Both the position numbers and the translations under genes were made by a program. DNA of 64,000 nucleotides from Psychrobacter vallis. GTDB taxonomy: Bacteria > Pseudomonadota > Gammaproteobacteria > Pseudomonadales > Moraxellaceae. The stretch is from assembly GCF_904846715.1 (NCBI RefSeq), contig NZ_CAJHBU010000001.1, positions 124,001 through 188,000 of the forward strand. Direction: 5' to 3'. Positions 59,162 through 64,000 of the stretch are shown here, one piece after another. Under the pieces are notes generated by a model that made no database searches, was not told the origin of the DNA, and saw only the letters and a program-made list of their open reading frames with translations. Numbering within the stretch: position 1 is the first letter of the stretch; each line of letters starts with the position of its first letter.

Positions 59162-60367
59162 ATGCAAATTTACCTTGTTGGCGGTGCGGTGCGCGATCAG
59201 CTGTTAGGTCGCCCTATCAAAGATAAAGACTTCGTCGTCGTCGGTGCTACCGTTGAGGCCATGCTGGATGCTGGATTCCAGCAAGTGGGCACAGACTTTC
59301 CCGTGTTTTTGCATCCTACCAGCCATGAAGAATACGCCTTGGCTCGCACTGAACGCAAGCAAGGCGTAGGCTATCAAGGTTTTTGTGTCCATGCCAGCTC
59401 TGACGTGAGCTTAGAAGACGATCTGCAGCGTCGCGACTTGACGATTAATGCCATGGCAATAGAAGTCACCAGCCTAAACGATGACACTCCCATCAATGGT
59501 CAGGTAATCGATTATTATGGCGGACTGGCGGACATAGAGACTAAAACCTTGCGCCATGTCTCAAGTGCATTCAGTGAAGACCCGCTAAGGGTATTACGCA
59601 CTGCTCGTTTTTATAGCCGTTATTATGATTTGGGATTTACTATTGCTGCTGAAACCTTAACGTTGATGCGCCAGTTGGTTCACTCTGGAGAACTTGCGCA
59701 TTTGAGTGCAGAGCGCATTTGGCAAGAATCAAGCCGCGCAACCATGCAGCTCTCCCCTCATATATATTGGCAGCAACTGTTCGAAATCGGTGCGCTTACA
59801 GCGTATTTTGCGCCATTGCATCAGGCTTGGACTGATGATCATGTACGAGAAACGGTGCAAACAGCTCTATATTTTTCCGGTCAAATGCAGTTGAATCTAT
59901 CACAGCGTTGGGCACTATTGATGAGCAGTGTTAATCCCGCTTTATTGAATTTGCAATCAAACGCTCTCGGCTTCAGTGCCTCAACGATAGAAAAAGAAAT
60001 TAATGAAATAGGTAATATTGCTAAAATTCCAAAAGCTCAAACCCAATTTGCCAAGTTATTCGTGCAACAGGCCAAAAATTTAAGCGTCATAAACAGTCTT
60101 AATGCGGCTGAAAAAATTGACCTTATACAAGCTTGCAGTGCTCACAAAGAGCCTGATAAGCTCTCACAATTGCTGGTAACCAGTCATGTCTTGCAGTTGG
60201 CAATACAGCACCGCCAAATGATGATAGCCTTAAATAGCTTCCATGCCATAAGCATACAAGACATTGCGCCAGACCTAAAAGGCCCAGCGATTGGTGAAGC
60301 ATTGCGTCAAGCTAGAATTGAGCATTTGCAAACGCAAATTACTGCTAAAACAGATCTTAGAAAATAA
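59162..60367 (+). CDS. cca: CCA-adding tRNA nucleotidyltransferase
   Basis: Adds or repairs the 3' CCA of tRNAs. 401 residues, gammaproteobacterial type. The N-terminal MQIYLVGGAVRDQLLG and KDKDFVVVG contain the catalytic carboxylates. FPVFLHPTSHEEYALARTERK and LEDDLQRRDLTINAMA are the class II hallmark. RVLRTARFYSRY is the conserved basic segment. The C-terminal part lacks the clear HD phosphohydrolase motif of E. coli Cca, consistent with its length just under the 412-residue E. coli enzyme. A tRNA gene lies 165 bp downstream. Confidence 0.93.
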   Translation: MQIYLVGGAVRDQLLGRPIKDKDFVVVGATVEAMLDAGFQQVGTDFPVFLHPTSHEEYALARTERKQGVGYQGFCVHASSDVSLEDDLQRRDLTINAMAIEVTSLNDDTPINGQVIDYYGGLADIETKTLRHVSSAFSEDPLRVLRTARFYSRYYDLGFTIAAETLTLMRQLVHSGELAHLSAERIWQESSRATMQLSPHIYWQQLFEIGALTAYFAPLHQAWTDDHVRETVQTALYFSGQMQLNLSQRWALLMSSVNPALLNLQSNALGFSASTIEKEINEIGNIAKIPKAQTQFAKLFVQQAKNLSVINSLNAAEKIDLIQACSAHKEPDKLSQLLVTSHVLQLAIQHRQMMIALNSFHAISIQDIAPDLKGPAIGEALRQARIEHLQTQITAKTDLRK

Positions 60368-60487
60368 AACCTTTAATGGCGATGACTCAAAAGCTTAATA
60401 CGAGCTCGCTCAATCACATTGATACACGAGTTTTGACATAAAAATAGACAATCATAAAAAATATCTTTATTACTGGCTATCTTTTAC

Positions 60488-60515
60488 TTGAAAAATCGAA
60501 AAAATCAGGTATCAT
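60488..60515 (+). promoter_or_regulatory. Putative promoter of the tRNA gene
   Basis: TTGAAA, a 16-bp spacer and TATCAT, with the tRNA starting 17 bp downstream. The overall fit to sigma-70 is fair. Confidence 0.45.
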
Positions 60516-60531
60516 TGTGCGTCTAACGTTA

Positions 60532-60608
60532 GGGCCCATAGCTCAGTTGGTTAGAGCAGAGGACTCATAATCCTTTGGTCGTAGGTTCAAGTCCTACTGG
60601 GCCCACCA
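60532..60608 (+). tRNA. tRNA with CAU anticodon, probably tRNA-Ile2 (lysidine-modified)
   Basis: 77 bases with a full cloverleaf and encoded CCA. The acceptor GGGCCCA pairs with TGGGCCC, the D-loop contains AGTTGGT, and the T arm is GTAGG-TTCAAGT-CCTAC. Anticodon CAT at 60566-60568 sits in loop CTCATAA. C4 and C5 of the acceptor and the body sequence are like E. coli tRNA-Ile2, recognised by TilS, rather than elongator tRNA-Met. The body is not initiator-like because G1 pairs with C72. Programs that look only at the anticodon would call it Met. Confidence 0.93.
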
Positions 60609-60628
60609 TATATAAGCTATACTATTAA

Positions 60629-60657
60629 AGACTTTCAAGTGATTGAAGGTCTTTTTT
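60629..60657 (+). terminator. Terminator of the tRNA gene
   Basis: AAGAC-TTTCAA / TTGAA-GGTCTT has one bulge and is followed by six T's, 20 bp after the tRNA. Confidence 0.75.
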
Positions 60658-61001
60658 ATTGTCTACTGTTTTCTATCACTTACTATTTAGTACCCATATA
60701 GTACCTAGTATTAAATAATTTAAACCAGTTACCGAGTAATCCTCGCAGACTCAGTTATTCGATAAATTCGAACAATCACTCAAAAATCCCTATAGTATAT
60801 TTTACGCCTTTAATGAACGTTTATATGGCTGATCCTCGATAAATACCTTATATTGAAGGTGCTATTTGATGACTTTTTATAACCTGTCTTCAACACCCAA
60901 ACCCGCTTTATTTTGATCGCTGTTCCAATAAAAATACGTCAAATATCTTCCTTTATCTATCTTCAAATAGACATCTTCCTTATTGATTGGCTGTATAACT
61001 T
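60658..61001. other. Intergenic region between tRNA and the TVP38-fusion gene
   Basis: 344 bp, AT-rich, no supportable gene. TAGTACC occurs twice within 22 bp (around 60689-60707). No integrase remnant or repeat of the tRNA 3' end was seen. Confidence 0.4.
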
Positions 61002-63170
61002 ATGATTAAAAAAATAGCCTTAGTATTGGCCGTATCGCTGTTGATTATTAGCTTTTTTTACTTTGATCTCAATGAGTTATTGACGCTTGATGGGTTAAAA
61101 AGCTCGATGGGTCAATTCGATCAATATAAAGCACAGTCACCATGGCTCGTCATTGGTGGCTTTTTTTTCGTCTATATATTAGTGACAGCCTTATCATTGC
61201 CTGGTGCGACCATTATGACGTTGGCAGCTGGCGCATTATTTGGCTTGTTTCAAGGCTTACTCATCGCCTCATTTGCCTCTAGCATTGGCGCAACATTGGC
61301 ATTTTTGGTGTCTCGCTACTTATTACGTGATTCTATCAAGCAACGCTTTCCTGAACGCCTACACTCGATTGACTCTGGAATAAAAAAAGAAGGTGCCTTT
61401 TATCTATTTACCTTACGTCTGGTACCCATATTCCCCTTCTTTTTAATCAATTTATTGATGGGTGTCACGGCTATTAAGGTCAAGACTTTTTATTGGGTAA
61501 GCCAACTCGGTATGCTCGCTGGCACTTTGGTTTACGTCAATGCAGGTACGCAGCTGGCGCAAATTGAAAGCCTATCAAACATTTTCTCTTTTAATTTACT
61601 TGCCTCATTTGCCTTGTTAGGGCTTTTTCCATTACTCGCTAAAGGAATATTAAATATATTAAAAAAACGTCGCGTCTATAAAAACTATACCAAGCCTAAA
61701 ACATTCGATCGCAATATGATTGTCATTGGCGCCGGTGCTGGTGGCCTCGTCACTAGTTATATTGCTGCTACTGTTAAGGCAAAAGTCACACTTATTGAAG
61801 CCGGAGAAATGGGCGGTGACTGCCTAAATTACGGTTGTGTCCCTAGTAAAGCGCTCATTAAAAGTGCTAAAGTTGTAGAACAAATGCGTAATGGCGAGCG
61901 CTATGGTCTAAATAATAGCCAACCAGAATTTTCATTTAACAACGTCATGAGCCGTATCCATAAGGTCATTGCTGATATCGCGCCAAATGATAGTGTTGAG
62001 CGCTATAGCAACTTGGGGGTTGAAGTATTAAAAGGTTACGCTAAATTTGTCGATCCGTGGACGATTGAGATTGCACTTAATGATGGTGGAACACAAAGAC
62101 TCACTGCCCGCTCAATTGTCATTGCTACTGGCGCACGTCCTTTTGTACCAAATTTGCCAGGTCTAGAAGAAACGGGCTATGTGACTAGCGACACTCTTTG
62201 GAATACGTTCTCTAAGCTTGAAAAACCTCCTAGCAAGCTTGTGGTACTTGGCGGTGGACCTATCGGCTCAGAGCTGGCGCAAGCTTTTGCCCGCTTAGGA
62301 TCAAATGTGACACAGATTGAAAGCGGCGAGCGACTCCTCAAAAAAGAAGATGTAGAAGTTTCAGCATTTGCCCAACAAGCACTCATCGAAAGTGGCGTTG
62401 ATGTTTTAACCTCACATCAAGCGATTCGTTGTGAGACTCGTGATGATAAAAAATACCTTATCGTTGAGCGGTACAGCGAAAGCACAGATAAGCAAGAAAT
62501 AGCCATTGAATACGACGAATTAATCTGTGCCGTTGGCCGTAGCGCACGTTTGGAAGGCTACGGTCTTGAATCCTTAGGTATCGAAACTGAACGCACTATC
62601 AACACCGATGAATACTTAGAAACACTCTACCCTAATATCTATGCCGCTGGCGATATCGTTGGCCCTTACCAATTTACCCATATGGCTGCCCACCAAGCAT
62701 GGTATGCCGCGGTAAATAGTTTGTTTGGCAATCTAAAGAAATTTAAAGTAGATTACCGAGTGGTTCCTTGGACAACTTTTCTTGATCCAGAAATCGCCCG
62801 TGTGGGTCTAAACGAGCAAGAAGCTATCGACAAAGGGATTGATTTTGAAATTACTCGTTACGATTTTAAAGACTTGGACCGTGCGGTAACTGAAAGCGCA
62901 AATCATGGCTTTATTAAGGTCATTACCCCAAAAGGCAAAGACAAAATACTAGGCGTAACTATCGTAGCTGAGCATGCTGGAGATTTGATGGCTGAATTTA
63001 TACTGGCAATGAAACATGGTTTAGGTCTTAATAAAATACTTGGCACCATTCATATATATCCAACATGGACCGAAGGCAACAAATATGCTGCTGGTGAATG
63101 GAAGCGCAATCATGCGCCTGAAAAGATATTAAACCTACTTGAAAAGTACCATACGTGGCGGCGGAGCTAA
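61002..63170 (+). CDS. TVP38/TMEM64-type membrane domain fused to a pyridine-nucleotide-disulfide oxidoreductase
   Basis: 722 residues. Residues ~1-225 form a SNARE-associated/TVP38 (DedA-superfamily) membrane domain: a first helix, then LSLPGATIMTLAAGALFGLFQG, a re-entrant-like GATLAFLVSRYLLRD, and RLVPIFPFFLINLLMGVTAI. Residues ~235-722 are a class I flavoprotein reductase. FAD site VIGAGAGG starts at 242, redox disulfide CLNYGC is Cys274/Cys279, NAD(P) site is VVLGGGPIGSELA, second FAD strand is IYAAGDIVG, and the C-terminal HIYPTWTE carries the catalytic His/Glu. It resembles mercuric reductase and dihydrolipoamide dehydrogenase, but the substrate is unknown and the extra CC pair of mercuric reductase is absent. 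Confidence 0.9.
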   Translation: MIKKIALVLAVSLLIISFFYFDLNELLTLDGLKSSMGQFDQYKAQSPWLVIGGFFFVYILVTALSLPGATIMTLAAGALFGLFQGLLIASFASSIGATLAFLVSRYLLRDSIKQRFPERLHSIDSGIKKEGAFYLFTLRLVPIFPFFLINLLMGVTAIKVKTFYWVSQLGMLAGTLVYVNAGTQLAQIESLSNIFSFNLLASFALLGLFPLLAKGILNILKKRRVYKNYTKPKTFDRNMIVIGAGAGGLVTSYIAATVKAKVTLIEAGEMGGDCLNYGCVPSKALIKSAKVVEQMRNGERYGLNNSQPEFSFNNVMSRIHKVIADIAPNDSVERYSNLGVEVLKGYAKFVDPWTIEIALNDGGTQRLTARSIVIATGARPFVPNLPGLEETGYVTSDTLWNTFSKLEKPPSKLVVLGGGPIGSELAQAFARLGSNVTQIESGERLLKKEDVEVSAFAQQALIESGVDVLTSHQAIRCETRDDKKYLIVERYSESTDKQEIAIEYDELICAVGRSARLEGYGLESLGIETERTINTDEYLETLYPNIYAAGDIVGPYQFTHMAAHQAWYAAVNSLFGNLKKFKVDYRVVPWTTFLDPEIARVGLNEQEAIDKGIDFEITRYDFKDLDRAVTESANHGFIKVITPKGKDKILGVTIVAEHAGDLMAEFILAMKHGLGLNKILGTIHIYPTWTEGNKYAAGEWKRNHAPEKILNLLEKYHTWRRS

Positions 63171-63254
63171 TTAGAGACACGCTATAGACAAACCACCATC
63201 CAAATAAAGCTGATGGTAGCTAAACTGATATCAATGAGACAGTCGACGAGGTAA

Positions 63255-64000
63255 ATGATGGCCAATGAAGTATGGTGGCGGCTGGGCTTCTTTTTGAGCA
63301 TATTGGTCATGATGATGCTACTGGAATACCGATATCCGGCACGTCAGTCCCCCATTAAAAGTAGCACGCGCTGGTTTGCTAACTTTGGGTTAGTATTTGC
63401 CGCTTCGGTAACTGCTCGATTGGTGGTTCCTATTGGGTTAACCGCTGTGGCAATTTACAGTCAACAAAACGGTATTGGTTTATTTAACCTAATCGATTTA
63501 CCCCATGTGGTCACCATTATTCTTAGTTTATTATTACTCGATATCATCATTTATTGGCAACATCGATTGTTCCACCAAGTGCCTCTACTTTGGCGCTTAC
63601 ACCGCGTCCATCATGCCGATGCGCATATCGATGCCAGCACCGGACTTAGATTCCATCCCATTGAGATTGTGTTAAGCATATTGATTAAGCTTGTTTCTGT
63701 CATTGTATTGGGTGTACCTGCTATAGCCATACTCATATTTGAAATTATATTAAATGGTTTGGCCATGTTTAATCATGCCAATATTCGCTTGCCAGCAGCA
63801 GTTGAAAAACCATTACGTCTAGTGTTAATAACACAAGTGTTGCATCGTATTCACCACAGCCAAGTCGTATCTGAGACCAATTCAAATTACGGGTTTAGCG
63901 TTGTTTGGTGGGATAAGTTGTTTGGCAGTTATAAACGTGAAGCCGCCAAATCAGATCAAAAGTTAAATATTGGGCTAAAAGAATATCCTGAACCCGAACA
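63255..64000 (+). CDS. Sterol desaturase / fatty acid hydroxylase family protein (partial)
   Basis: The frame opens at ATG 63255 (a second ATG follows directly) and runs off the window end, so the C terminus is missing. Several hydrophobic helices are followed by the histidine clusters of the family: HRLFHQVPLLWRLHRVHHADAH-type spacing near residue 110-125, then FNHANIRL, and VLHRIHHSQVVSETNSNYG near 195. The di-iron ligands are thus intact. Bacterial members act on lipids of unknown identity. It starts 84 bp after the fusion oxidoreductase on the same strand. Confidence 0.85.
   Translation, partial: MMANEVWWRLGFFLSILVMMMLLEYRYPARQSPIKSSTRWFANFGLVFAASVTARLVVPIGLTAVAIYSQQNGIGLFNLIDLPHVVTIILSLLLLDIIIYWQHRLFHQVPLLWRLHRVHHADAHIDASTGLRFHPIEIVLSILIKLVSVIVLGVPAIAILIFEIILNGLAMFNHANIRLPAAVEKPLRLVLITQVLHRIHHSQVVSETNSNYGFSVVWWDKLFGSYKREAAKSDQKLNIGLKEYPEPE

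Noticed and set aside
60658-61001. Possible integration site or island remnant next to the tRNA
   Set aside because: No integrase, no duplicated tRNA 3' end and ordinary composition; only a short TAGTACC repeat.
61002-63170. Mercuric reductase
   Set aside because: It has the general disulfide-reductase fold but lacks the C-terminal vicinal cysteines and the N-terminal HMA domain; no mer genes are nearby.

Overview
The window reads as a chromosomal stretch of a Moraxellaceae gammaproteobacterium, most likely Psychrobacter. The basis is the AT-leaning base composition, gene content typical of that family (RNase HII next to LpxB, a class I acyl desaturase, SelO, a DASH-type cryptochrome, MaeB) and several families of short intergenic inverted-repeat elements. 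The genus is an inference from the sequence alone. No prophage, CRISPR array, rRNA operon or transposase gene was seen.

Layout. 1-12.9 kb holds housekeeping and envelope genes: nspC, a DUF924 gene, a CAP-domain lipoprotein, rnhB and lpxB, a DAHP synthase, pepN, a DUF6231-like gene, pal and a phosphopantetheinyl transferase. 13.1-27.5 kb has an outer-membrane protein, then an IclR regulator facing a complete lower valine-degradation operon (mmsA, acyl-CoA dehydrogenase, enoyl-CoA hydratase, 3-hydroxyisobutyryl-CoA hydrolase, mmsB), followed upstream by prpE, a medium-chain acyl-CoA ligase and an MFS exporter. 27.8-31.9 kb has a tandem pair of metallo-beta-lactamase-like proteins, a DUF3429 gene broken by one amber codon, a DASH cryptochrome and a small unknown protein. 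32.1-38.8 kb is the most coherent accessory unit. A NemR-like TetR regulator sits between an aldehyde dehydrogenase and a run of YqhD-like reductase, CurA-like oxidoreductase, DJ-1/PfpI protein and glutathione transferase. Identical 15-bp palindromes lie upstream of the regulator and of the yqhD-like gene.

39.1-42.1 kb encodes an EmrB/EmrA-like efflux pair. 42.2-50.8 kb has pdxH, glmM, guaB, an MscS-family channel, cysS and a PduO-type cobalamin adenosyltransferase. 50.9-64 kb has an unknown lipoprotein, a glycerophosphodiester phosphodiesterase, a fatty acid desaturase with a coiled-coil-like tail, selO, maeB, cca, a CAU-anticodon tRNA (probably tRNA-Ile2), a TVP38-domain/disulfide-reductase fusion and the start of a sterol-desaturase-family gene cut by the window end.

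The best candidate for an under-described system is the 33.6-38.7 kb electrophile/aldehyde response cluster: a regulator with a conserved Cys/Lys pair, repeated operators and five detoxification enzymes. Also notable are the amber-broken DUF3429 gene, the duplicated metallo-beta-lactamase-like genes with an altered metal motif, and three families of small non-coding inverted-repeat (MITE-like) elements.
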